Shown here in pieces: positions 10,201 through 19,573 of a stretch of DNA of 64,000 bases (position 1 is its first letter; every line of letters begins with the position of its first letter). The notes under the pieces are model-generated. The model was not told the origin of the DNA. It did no database searches and saw only the letters and a list, made by a program, of their open reading frames with translations. The stretch is from Zoroaster sp. YZ-2022 (lineage: Eukaryota; Echinodermata; Asteroidea; Forcipulatida; Zoroasteridae), in NCBI GenBank assembly GCA_029582265.1, contig CM055833.1:31152288-31216287 (forward strand), written 5' to 3'. A program made the translations under genes and the position numbers.

Positions 10201-11837
10201 CAGATCGAGTTGAAATTGAATAAAGAAGAGGGACTGAGGTGGAATAAGTTAGAAGGAGATGACACATTGGCAGCAAAAGCAACTACTGATGAAGGTAATG
10301 TAGAACTATGACGGTTACATTTGTCTTTAACCCTAACTCCCTTGGCCCACACATAACCTGAATCCTCCAAAACCCTTCAGTAGTAAAGCAAGCACATGAC
10401 ATGTATATGGCCAGGGACCCTTCCTGCATGCATGGAGCAATAGACAGTGTCCACTTACCTAAGCACTGACATTGCAATCACTACAACAAACATGCCTAAT
10501 AACCTCAATCCTCCTAAATCCTTTACTTTAGCAAAGAAGATTTTGGAGGATTTGGGAAGGTTAGGGTTAATTCCTTCTACTCCGAGTTCAGTTATCCATT
10601 AAAAACTATGTAGATAACCATACAGCATTATGTATTCTGAATCATTTACATCCATAAATAATTATTTTTTTCTTCTCTTAGATGCCAAAGAAACAGTACA
10701 CAAATACCCATCATCCAACCATGTGACGCGGAACTGGGACAAGATCGGCAAAGAAGCAGAACAAGAAGAAAAAGACTCGGCCCAAGGGGAGACTGCCCTC
10801 AACCAACTATTCCAAAAGATCTATGGTGATTCCAATGATGAGGTCAAGAAGGCAATGAATAAGTCATTTGTGAGTGTTTTGCGCCAATTTTCAAGGAGTA
10901 ACTGATGCATTTGTTAGATCTAGGGAATCTCACAAAACCCAGAAAACTTACCATTTATAACACTGATAGCTCAGTGTTCCCAAATTCACGAAACGTGTAA
11001 ATGAATACTACATTTAAAAAATAGAATCTTCCATTTCCACGATATTTAAATAAGTGCGACCAGTGGGCCCGCTATTATTATATCACGATTTCCAGGAAGA
11101 TCAACCAGAAATTTTGGATGGTTTTGTGCCAGGCTTGGATTACTTTAATCTGTACTATTTTTTTCTGAATCCGTCTGCAGCATGCCAATTATTAGTGATA
11201 ACACTATTCCTTTTCACATGTACACGGTCCGTGTCAAAATGTGTATTCATTTTGCAAACCTACTATGAGGAACGTTCCATTAATGCTGGCAACATCAGAT
11301 ATTCCCATTTGACACAGCCACTGTTACCATGGCAACACTGAACAGTCATTTTGAGAAGCTCCCTTATTCCACTGAATATTTTGTTGTTTTGCTTATAAAT
11401 CCCAAATTCCCCACTATGTGCATTCAAACGTAACGAAGATCATGTAATATATTAACAAACCATGTAATGTTTTAGCTGAAAAAAGTGAAAGTTCATAACG
11501 ATTCTCACATATTTGAGGATTTTGAATATGGACTCAATTCAGTAAGAAAATATAATTTTACTAAAATGAAAGGACCTCAGACAGGAAGATCTCAAGGGAT
11601 GTTTAAAATCATTAAAAAATATTTCACACCAAGTAAGTTAACTTTGATAATTTATTTATTTCTTTTTGAGATTACTAATAGTATTTAATGGCTGAAATCC
11701 CTACACAACTTTTTGTTATTTGCCTGTAGACGGAATCTGGTGGAACTGTTCTTAGTACCAACTGGAAGGACATTGCTGGGAAGAAGACCGAAATCAAACC
11801 ACCAGACGGAATGGAACACAAAAAGTGGGAAATTTAA
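7208..11837 (+). CDS. SUGT1: SUGT1 / SGT1 co-chaperone homolog (CS + SGS domains, no TPR)
   Basis: Six coding exons: 7208-7263, 9257-9353, 9998-10105, 10204-10294, 10682-10869, 11730-11837 (stop TAA), 648 nt, 215 residues. All junctions are GT/AG and phase-consistent. The start has an AAAATGAG context. Residues about 19-95 form the CS domain ([20 protein letters not shown], then [20 protein letters not shown] and [15 protein letters not shown]), which in SGT1 binds HSP90. Residues about 115-215 form the SGS domain ([62 protein letters not shown]). SGT1 works with HSP90 and SKP1 in SCF ubiquitin ligase and kinetochore assembly. Vertebrate SGT1 has an N-terminal TPR domain; here only 18 residues precede the CS domain and no TPR-like exon is visible upstream, so the gene is TPR-less or its 5' exons are unseen. 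Introns hold LINE, TIR-element and MITE remnants. Convergent with the NXT gene. Confidence 0.93.
7405..8166 (+). pseudogene. LINE 3'-end fragment in SUGT1 intron 1
   Basis: Encodes, in two frames, the C-terminal end of a non-LTR reverse transcriptase: a [20 protein letters not shown] stretch (about 7423-7485) and, after a frameshift, [20 protein letters not shown] followed by [13 protein letters not shown] (about 7540-7660). It ends with GGCGCTTTATAAGTTT and an (ATT)n tail at 8148-8166, as expected for a 5'-truncated LINE insertion. Not functional. Confidence 0.8.
8168..8972. mobile_element. TIR element with internal tandem duplication
   Basis: Ends in inverted copies of a GTCGTATCCGACC(A/G)CCACTTTT sequence (8168-8195 and 8946-8972). 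Between them a ~350-bp segment is present twice in direct orientation (8168-8519 and 8523-8870), sharing GACTTTATTTCCCTTCT, GAGTTGACAAGATCA and GAGGAAGTCATTGTATACC. No ORF. A non-autonomous DNA transposon in SUGT1 intron 1. Confidence 0.75.
9515..9966. mobile_element. Full-length palindromic MITE in SUGT1 intron 2
   Basis: The arms are inverted copies over roughly 200 bp each: GGCCAATACACTGGACTTCC on the left pairs with GGAAGTCCAGTGTATTGGCC on the right, and CAACTTTTGATCTGCTAATT pairs with AATTAGCAGATCAAAAGTTG. A 10-bp direct repeat TATCAAAGAC lies at both ends (9515-9524 and 9957-9966), which may be a target-site duplication. A one-arm relative lies at 3887-3990. Confidence 0.75.
10327..10570 (+). 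mobile_element. TTAA-flanked MITE, family P1, copy 1
   Basis: Bounded by TTAACCCTAAC at the left and GTTAGGGTTAA at the right. The interior is shared with 27810-28126 and, inverted, 61057-61365 (for example CCTCAATCCTCC and CTTTAGCAAAG). TTAA target sites with CCCT-type ends are a property of piggyBac-like elements. Lies in SUGT1 intron 4. Confidence 0.75.
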
Positions 11838-13164
11838 CAGTGCAAGGATTGTGTAAATAGCAGAGAAACACCACAATGAAACAAATTACTACCACCGTTT
11901 ATTTAATCCTAACCCCCTACAGTCATCCTGCTGAAAGCAACAAGATCCATCAGCTAGAACAATGGTTTGGGTTAATAACTTAATGGAGTTACAGATAATT
12001 CCAAAATAGTTAATTTGTCGTGTTTGTATCTTGGTTAAAACAATGTCATTTCTTGTTTCATGCGAAACCAATGGAAGATACAACGTTGTTGCGTTCAAAT
12101 GCCTTAATGTATGTGCTGTTGAACATAGGACCTTGTTGCTCTGAATAACAGCCCACACATTTCATTTTCTCTTTTTATAAAAATAAAAAAATGAATTTGC
12201 TTAGCAAATATCCAAAGGCTGTCACTAAAGATGATCTTGAGCAAGATTTATACAAATTGTTCTGAAATATGAATTTTATTTCATTGTTTAAAGTCATTTG
12301 GGTAGCATCATAGCAATATGTTGAATATTTTCATCTTATGTGTACTACCTATGTTATATAAAATCACAACAAAGATTGGCTTTCATAGAGCTGCTTAGCA
12401 AATATAGGCTTAGAAGCAATATACACTACATGAAAGTAAGGATTCGCCGCTTACAGGCTAGTGGGAACATTCTTCGTGATGTATTTTTCGTTATTAAGTG
12501 GGGAATGGAAGTGTGGAGAATCAAACTCAAGAACAGCAATGTTGTTCATTGATAGATATATATATATAATATAATGGATATCGTTCAGCTCAACTTTCAG
12601 AAGAATTAAACATGTCTCAAATTTTTTTTTTTTTATATACATGTAAAACAATAAACCAGCAACAAGTGAATTTATAATTTGAAGGGGTTTATTCTTCATG
12701 ATATTGGCTTACCAAAACAAAATGAACTTTGTATAACCCCCATGAATATTTTGACAAGACCGTCGAGAGTTCAGTTACATACACGGTATGTTATGAGCAA
12801 ATGGACTGTGTAATCCCAAGTCTCAAAAGTTGGACATAAGTGGTAGAGCTATGTTCATCTTTGCTGCTGTTTTTTAGCATGATAAATGCATGATTATGAG
12901 AAACTGTTTTCCCCCAAAAATGGTACAATCAGTTTATGTACAATGACAATTGGCTGAATTCAATACATAAATCTTATTTCTTGAAATCAAATTTGGGCTT
13001 CAAGACTGATCCATCATACTGGTACCTGACACACCACTTTTAGTTTACTATAAGGAACCGTTACACGTCTTGGGACAACATCACATTCTAGTCCACGGCA
13101 ACAGAACACTGTTCCTTGTGACATTACTTTTCCCTTGGAGATAGCTCCACTGTCTTTATCCAAT
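11838..13164. other. 3'-UTR/intergenic DNA between convergent SUGT1 and NXT
   Basis: No coding exon is supported. AATAAA-type polyadenylation signals occur near 12180 on the plus strand, suiting a ~350-nt SUGT1 3' UTR. Short ORFs here are shadows without domains. The NXT 3' UTR presumably occupies the right part. Confidence 0.5.
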
Positions 13165-13306
13165 CCATTCAAGGGATTTCATTGGATACGTTATGCCGAA
13201 GATCTGATGTCACTTTCAGGCTACCAACCAAGGTCAAAATTAAATCTCCCCCAAACTGAGAGGGCTGGTATCTGGCATAATGCCCGACGTCAGATCTTTG
13301 GGCTAC
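13165..13306. mobile_element. MITE copy abutting the NXT stop codon
   Basis: Starts CCATTCAAGGGATTTCA and ends GACGTCAGATCTTTGGGCTAC. The same start (CCATTCAAGGGGTTTCACTG) and end (GACGTCTGATCTTCAGGCTAC) frame the sequence at 58251-58506. Its right end lies 2 bp from the NXT stop codon, so it forms the first part of that gene's 3' UTR. Confidence 0.55.
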
Positions 13307-13308
13307 CT

Positions 13309-16300
13309 TCACTCCTGATACCTGAAGCAGTCGCTAGCAATCTTCCAAATACCTGCTTGTGATGTTAGCATAAAGTTTTCAGTGAAAGTGAATGACTGTT
13401 TGTTGCCTTCAAATTTGACCCGTCCACCAACAATGACCATCAAAGCTGTCTGACCCTGTGTGATAACAGCTTGTTGAAAGAAATAACAAGAAAAGTTTTA
13501 AAAATCCGGAAGAAATCATTTCCTTATTTTTGGTGCAAATTCATGGTTGTGATATACTTATTTCATTATCACTGTGGGCGTGCCCACAGAGGTCTAAACT
13601 GTAAAATCTTCAGTACTATTTAAAGTATACTTGCATACATTATGAAGACGTGTGTGTATTTATATTTAATCCCTTTCCATATTCCATACATCAACTCATG
13701 TCTAGTGTGCACTGCACAAATACATCACAAGGAAATAAACCTGCATTTTACCATAATTTCCATTTTTGTTATTCTGTACAATTATCAAATTGACAGGACA
13801 TTATTATTAACCCTAACCACCCCATATCCTTCAAGGGGCACTTTTTGGAAAAATTCAGCACTGTTGGAAACTGGTACTTTCACCTCTTCAAATTGGACAA
13901 AATTACTACCTGGCAATAAGTACAGGCCATAAGTGCTGAATATGAACAGATCAACGAAAATGCATGGTGCATTTTGAAGATAAGTGCACTGGAGGATTCA
14001 CGAAGCTTCCTAGCCAGAATACCTAATGAGTTAGGGTTAATGTGCTGCTCACATGCTACATACGGGTACAGTCACAGATTTGACTAGGCACAAATAAAGC
14101 AATACCTCAACAACAACAAATAAATAACAAAATGCCAATGAATGCCACAAATATTAAAGGCAGCTCTGTGTCGTGGCCGAGCGGTCTAGCTTACCGGACT
14201 CAAGTTCTGGTGTCAGCATCAGAATGTGGGTTCGAATCCCGGCCGTGACACTTGTGTCCTTGAGCAAGACATTTAACCATAATTGCTTCTCTCCACCCAG
14301 GGGTTAAATGGGTTAAATGGGTACCTGTGAGGGCAGAGTTGGTTGATTAGCCCTATATGCGCTGTAATGACAGCAATTGAGCTGTATACTCCCCAGGGAG
14401 CTGAGATGGTTTATGAGCCTTATGAGCAGGGGTAATGATATAATGCGCTATATAAGTCCACACATTATTATTATTATTAACTCTGACATAACAAATTAAG
14501 TACCAATCTGCATGTATAACAGTGTGATTTGTGAACAGTTTTATATATTTTTCTCTACCTTAACCCACGAGTATTCTTCTTTCTTTGAATCAAAATCTGT
14601 CAAAATGTTGATATACTTGCCAAGGTATATCTCGTGCACTTTAAAGTCAAACACTATCAAACCTTCCATGTCAAAATGAGTCGACCGTTTTTGACTGGTA
14701 AAAACATTGTCTGGTATTGTTGAGGGTGGTCAAAAATGCCTGTGTGTGCACATTTGGGTCAAAGTGCAGCTACAGTAGGAGGGTTAATGTATAAAACAGG
14801 AGTGCAACTGATTAATCCCCAAAAAACAGGAAAATGTTCAAACTCACATTGCGAGCGTGAAGCGCAAAGCCAATATGGCGTGGGGTAGTGAGCAATGTTT
14901 TTTTTCGCACTACATGTACAGTGAATGCTGTGAAATACGCATGGCGTCTGTGTCCTGTCCTGCATGTTTATATGCTTTATACACTTAGCCAGACTATATT
15001 CTTCCTTTAATCAGACATGCAACTTTGTAATTGCAAAAAAAGAGGAAATGGCCGAGCACACAAAACTTTGTACAGTGTTTTTCAGTTTTCTATAGCACTA
15101 TTATTAAAGAAAAAAGAGGAAATCAGCTGATCAGCTGAAAAGTTGCATGTCTGTTTAATATATGTGCTAGCAATATACATGCCAGATTCGGCAGGAACCA
15201 CTGTCCATATCAGTATCAACAGTGTATCATAACGAGCCAATTTGTTTTTTAAATGTGGATATCCGTGGAAAAGTTGCATGCCTGATAAAATTGACAGGAC
15301 AGTAAGGTGCTGATAACACACAACAGGTGCCTACTTCACTAATTCCAAACATTCACCACTTGAGGAGTATAAATTTTGGGAAATTTCACTTAACCCTCCT
15401 ACTATAGCTGCACTTAGTAGGAAGTTGCTGTACTGGTCAAAATCAGTCAACTGCCTGTTTTGACTGTTGAAGCAAATGTGCACACAATGCTTTTACCAGT
15501 CAAAAACGGTGGACCCATTTTGACCTGTAAATGTACTTACTATACGTAAGGTTTGACAATGTTCAATTTTTAAGTGCACCAGATATACTTTGGCAAGTAT
15601 ATCAACATTTTGACTGATTTTGACCCTTGTAGTAGTAGGGTTGAGGAAAATTTATTTTTAGATGTTGATTTGGTGTCTGAGCTTGGTACACACTGTAGCT
15701 GGGATGGTACTAAGTATACAATACCTGGTATTGGTTGACAGTCTAGTGATTCAATCGTATGTTCAGTAGTCGGTAGCTGGTCAAGGAACTTCAAGATGGC
15801 TTCAGTTCCTTCTAATGGGTTGCCGTTCCACACCATAGTAGCTGTATCCAAATACAACTTATTCAGCAACTGAGAACAATGTAAATGGAAAAACATTTTT
15901 TTATGCTACTGGTGATGTTTATTTATTTCAAGCCAAATACACTAGACAAATAATCACTGTTTTACATAAACTAAAGGCCGGTTCATACTTCACGCGAAAG
16001 CGAAGCGAAATTTGTGACGTCGACAATGGTTCACGGCAAATATTCACGGCGAAGGTTTGCAAAAGTTGAACACATTTCAACTTGCGCGAATCATCCGCCG
16101 TGAATTTGATGACGCAAAATTCGCTTCGCATTCGCTTTAAGCATGAACCATGCTTTACTCTGGGTGAAGTTGATGATGGTATCAATCACACACCCCTTGA
16201 AATATTTCCGTCGTAGGTGCTATCATTTTATTGAAATTAAAGAAATAATTTAGTTAAATTACAAATATGTGTATAACCAATAAGTTAATTACAATAAATT

Positions 16301-16558
16301 CTAATTCAGATACAATTTACCAGATGATGTAAAATGTTGGTTAAGTTGTAAAATACGGTGGTCCATCAGTCAAATAACAGGACAAAAATATGAGGTTTAT
16401 TTCAATGTTTCCAGTACAGATGGTGTCAATTATCTTCATCAAAATCACCATATAATGACAACCAAACTTACATTTCTTCTCTTGTCAAACTTTTCATAGA
16501 ACAATTTATGAAATTCTTTGCCAGCAACTGTTGCTTGGTCCAGTTGTAACTTAACATC
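13309..16558 (-). CDS. NXT1: NTF2-related export protein (NXT1/2, p15), 3' three exons
   Basis: Three minus-strand exons in order: 16472-16558, 15725-15869, 13309-13469 (stop TGA 13309-13311); 393 nt, 130 residues, with phases 0, then 1, matching at each junction. The product is an NTF2-like fold protein: [29 protein letters not shown], then [26 protein letters not shown], then [14 protein letters not shown] and the C-terminus [12 protein letters not shown]. This is the p15 subunit that dimerises with NXF1/TAP to export mRNA through nuclear pores. About 10 N-terminal residues are missing; the start must lie on an upstream exon I could not fix (one weak candidate is 19989-20024). The acceptor of the last exon was chosen at 13469 because the nearer AG breaks the frame. 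Introns contain MITEs and a SINE. NXT1 versus NXT2 cannot be separated. Confidence 0.9.
13807..14040. mobile_element. TTAA-flanked MITE, family P2
   Basis: Bounded by TTAACCCTAAC and GTTAGGGTTAA with an interior unlike family P1. The interior is partly self-complementary (TTCAGCACT / AGTGCTGAA). Lies in NXT intron 2. Confidence 0.65.
14169..14479 (+). mobile_element. tRNA-derived SINE, family 1, copy 3
   Basis: Plus-strand copy with an intact tRNA-like head (GTGTCGTGGCCGAGCGGT then GGGTTCGAATCCCGG), the body (CTGTATACTCCCCAGGGAGC) and an (ATT)n tail at 14462-14480. CTCTG on both sides could be a short target duplication. Lies in NXT intron 2. Confidence 0.85.
14560..14787 (-). mobile_element. 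TTAA-flanked MITE, family P3, copy 1
   Basis: Flanked by TTAA with CCC/GGG ends (TTAACCCACGAG ... GTAGGAGGGTTAA). Internal GATATACTTGCCAAGGTATA, GTTTTTACCAGTCAAAAACG (minus strand) and GTCAAAATG motifs match copy 2 at 15390-15644 in inverted orientation. Confidence 0.7.
15390..15644 (+). mobile_element. TTAA-flanked MITE, family P3, copy 2
   Basis: Begins TTAACCCTCCTACTA and ends TAGTAGTAGGGTTGA. Inverted relative to 14560-14787, with about 600 bp between them, so the pair could form a large hairpin in NXT pre-mRNA. The last TTAA has decayed to TTGA. Confidence 0.7.
15975..16152. mobile_element. Short TIR MITE in NXT intron 1
   Basis: Ends are near-complementary: GGTTCATACTT..GCGAAGCGAAATTT on the left and AAATTCGCTTCGCATTCGC..AAGCATGAACC on the right. 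A central CGGCAAATATTCACGGCG region is also self-complementary. No coding potential. Confidence 0.65.
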
Positions 16559-16789
16559 CTAAAGCAAAATCAAATCAATAAATTATTGGACAATATTTAT
16601 TTGTGAGAACAATACACTGGTAAAAATCAAATGGGTAATTTTAAGTAAGTCTTCTATCCCCCTCCAGTTCTCCTCCAATTAAACATCTGTTGAAATAAAA
16701 AACATCAAAGACCGACACTTTTGTAGCGAATTTTACAGTTTTGTTTCAGAAATAACTTTCAGTAAATATATACTTATGTCACTAAGATG
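16559..16789. other. NXT upstream intron, no feature
   Basis: AT-rich; a polypyrimidine tract precedes the acceptor at 16559-16560. No other recognisable element. Confidence 0.4.
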
Positions 16790-18435
16790 TTTTAGTTTAA
16801 TAAATTCAAATTTAAATTCAAAATTTATTAACCTCCCGTAGGAGAAAATTAAAATAATACATACAATAATCAAACAAGACAAGTAAAACTGTACAGTACA
16901 TCAAAACAGTTTCAATAAATTAACAATCATATCAATGTCATCACTACAATACAACAAATACTTTAAACTATCACAAACACCATCATTTTCATTAACATAT
17001 GTCTTAAAAGTAAGAAGTTGATTACGATAGCTATTACCAAACAAAATAAGACATAAAGATGTATCACTCATGCATATCTTATCAATAATGGTGTTCTTTC
17101 TATCAGAGCTACTACCATTTATAAGATGAGAGTAGAACTGTTTGGATTTCGAATCACTATTTTATTAAAAATCTGATAAACGAGATCGACTTGAAGATTC
17201 TTAATAACATCACCGATCTTAGGTACATTCAAGGCCTTTAACAGTTGAGTATTTCTGCAAAACTTAGGCAAACCCAGTGCAGACTTGATCAATTTACCAT
17301 GGACTTTTTTAACCTCCTGTATACAACTCTTATTCAGATTTATGCACTGCAAGCCATAGCTTAAAATTGGTACCATTACAGTGTTCCAGACATGTAACTT
17401 CACTTCAATATTAGTACCATGTTTGCACATTCCAGCCCTTTGTAAAGGGTAGAATGCCCTTTGACATTTACTATTTCTGTCTGTTACATAGTCTTTGCCT
17501 TTGAGATTATTACTAAGTTTAACACCAAGATATGTAACAGTGTCAACACAGGTCAGTTTAGAACCATTCAAATTCCAGGATGGGTTCGTAGTAAATGGTG
17601 ATTTATCAAAAACTGTCCAAAAGGGTTTACTTGGATTGAATGTTAACACGTGCGATACAATATAATTGTCTGAAAAATCACTCAATATCTGTAAGCCTGT
17701 AAATGATAAACTCATAAGGAAAAGGTCATCAGCACAGCAGAAGACATTGTACGAGCAGTTGTGAATAACAATACCACAGTTTAAATCACTCAGACATTCT
17801 ACTGGATCCTTGTAAAATATATTGAATATGAAAGGCGAAGATAACCCCCCCCCCCCCCCTTGGCGGGTGCCTTTTCTTATGTGAATAGTTCTACCTGTAA
17901 CACTGTTCCACTTGACCTTAACATAAATATTGGTGTACCAATTATACATACAACGCAACCAATCATCATTCATAACATTACTCAGTTTGTGAAAAATTAT
18001 GGAATGCGGGATGGCATCAAATGCCCCCTCTGCATCTAAAGAACATGTGTAAATGGCGGAGCCACGATTATTGCAGGAATTTATGATATCATTGATGCTA
18101 GCCTCTATTGTGGTGCTTCTTCGACTGGTGAAACCAAATTGTGAAGGATCAAGCTTAATGCCCGTGCTGGATTCCAGAAAACTTAATTCAAATATTTTTG
18201 ACAAAATATTAGACACAATCACCGGTCTGTAATGTTTAGGATTAGAGGGATCCTAATAATATGGGAACTAAAAATAAATTCCCTCTCTGAAAATTCTTGG
18301 AATCACCCCAAATTTAATACAAGGTCAGGATTTCAGGCAAGTTTGTAATTGTATGAAAGCTATGTTTCAGATGGTTAGCATTTATGCCGTCAGGGCCTGG
18401 AGCAGAGGCCTTATTTAAGGTACTCACGGTCAAAA
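16790..18435 (-). pseudogene. LINE reverse transcriptase, 5'-truncated and frameshifted
   Basis: Open frame 17119-18222 encodes fingers/palm/thumb of a non-LTR reverse transcriptase: motif A SLDAEGAFDAIPHSIIF, motif B (TRQGG..LSSPFIFN), motif C FCCADDLFLM (normally F/YADD), then VTYLGVKLSN and a C-terminal tail. Motif B is distorted by a 15-base C/G run at about 17847-17862. The upstream motif (ASAPGPDGINANHL) is in another frame at about 18380-18415. Endonuclease and 5' end are absent; the 3' end is AT-rich near 16800. Probably inactive. Confidence 0.85.
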
Positions 18436-18540
18436 TAAACTGAAAGAAACGTTAACTAGTGTTAACCATTGTTAACGTTAGATGTTAATTTGGTGAATTA
18501 TTTTCGGTTTTAATGTGAAAATAAACATTTTGGAAAAATG

Positions 18541-18971
18541 TGTTTTTACCTGTAAAGTTTAAGTGTAACTTTGTGGGAATGAATTTGAGTTGACACGGGT
18601 ACGACTAGTTCGACTCGGGTACGAGTCGACCCAAATTCGATTCAGTGAGCGTCAGTGGGGTGGTGAGTGGACAGTGATTGCCAGGCAGTAGTAGTACTAG
18701 TAGTAGTAGTAGTAGGCCTAGGGGGCTAGCCCCACCAGTGTGGCACGTCCGTGCCACACTGGTGGGGCTAGCCCTAGGCCTACTACTGTAGTACTACTAC
18801 TAGTACTAGTAGTAGTAGTACTACTAGTAGTAGTACTACTACTACTGGCAATCACTGTCCACTCACCTGAATCGAATTTGGGTCGACTCGTACCCGAGTC
18901 GAACTAGTCGTACCCGTGTCAACTCAAATTCATTCCCACAAAGTTACACTTAAACTTTACAGGTAAAAACA
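18541..18971. repeat. ~430-bp near-perfect palindrome (foldback)
   Basis: The left arm (18541-18747) and right arm (18750-18971) are inverted copies: TGTTTTTACCTGTAAAGTTT pairs with AAACTTTACAGGTAAAAACA, and GGGTACGACTAGTTCGACTC with GAGTCGAACTAGTCGTACCC. The apex is GGCACG-TC-CGTGCC. Arms differ only in the length of an (AGT)n/(ACT)n run and a few bases. Another copy of the apex unit (GTGCCACACTGG.. GGGCTAGGCC) follows at about 18973-19010. Confidence 0.9.
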
Positions 18972-19024
18972 CCGTGCCACACTGGTGGTGGGGCAAGCCT
19001 AGGGCTAGGCCTATTTAAGGCCAT

Positions 19025-19573
19025 GAGAATGAAAGTCATAGATTTGCGTCCACCGCCCGCATGTCCCGAAAGCTACCGCCTAAATTTTTCATTATTTGCC
19101 AAAAAAATCATTATTTGCACAAAAAAGGTATTTTCACCAAACAAATTTAGTTCCAAATCATCCACATCAGTAAAACGAAGTTTTTACCAAATTTCCACCA
19201 GTATGTGCGCTATAAAATAATCATTAGCACATGTTCTCTTACAGTCTTAGTCCAGCGTACGTCGTTCACAAAAAAGGTCGCATCGCGCTAAAACTGTATG
19301 GTAAACTCCGTCCGATCCGCACCTGCAACTGTACCGCCTTCACATGCACAACACGTTCGCTGTTGAGCCTAGTGAGTAGTACTCGTAAAGAGTCGTATGC
19401 CTGTGTGTGCGGCCCGCACGTATAATGATGCATTGTACGTACACAGATTAGAAGAAACATCTTGTGATTGCGCTGTTATTAATGATCAATGGAAATAATG
19501 AATAATGAATAATGAAAAAAAGCCTCATGTGTTTTCAAAATTTCCCGGACGCAAATCTATGACTTTCATTCTC
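19025..19573. mobile_element. 549-bp element with perfect 27-bp TIRs
   Basis: 19025-19051 and 19547-19573 are exact reverse complements (starting GAGAATGAAAGTCATAG and ending CTATGACTTTCATTCTC). The interior is CpG-richer than its surroundings and has only short ORFs. A DNA-transposon MITE is inferred; target duplication is not clear. Confidence 0.8.

Noticed and set aside
12970..13130. Extra downstream NXT exon (WCVRYQYDGSVLKPKF..)
   Set aside because: The NXT C-terminus [12 protein letters not shown] and stop are already present in exon 13309-13469; the acceptor for the alternative is weak and its phase does not fit.
14169..14255. Possible tRNA gene (A and B boxes)
   Set aside because: The same head recurs with a fixed non-tRNA body and simple-repeat tail at four places, and the cloverleaf is incomplete; it is a SINE head.
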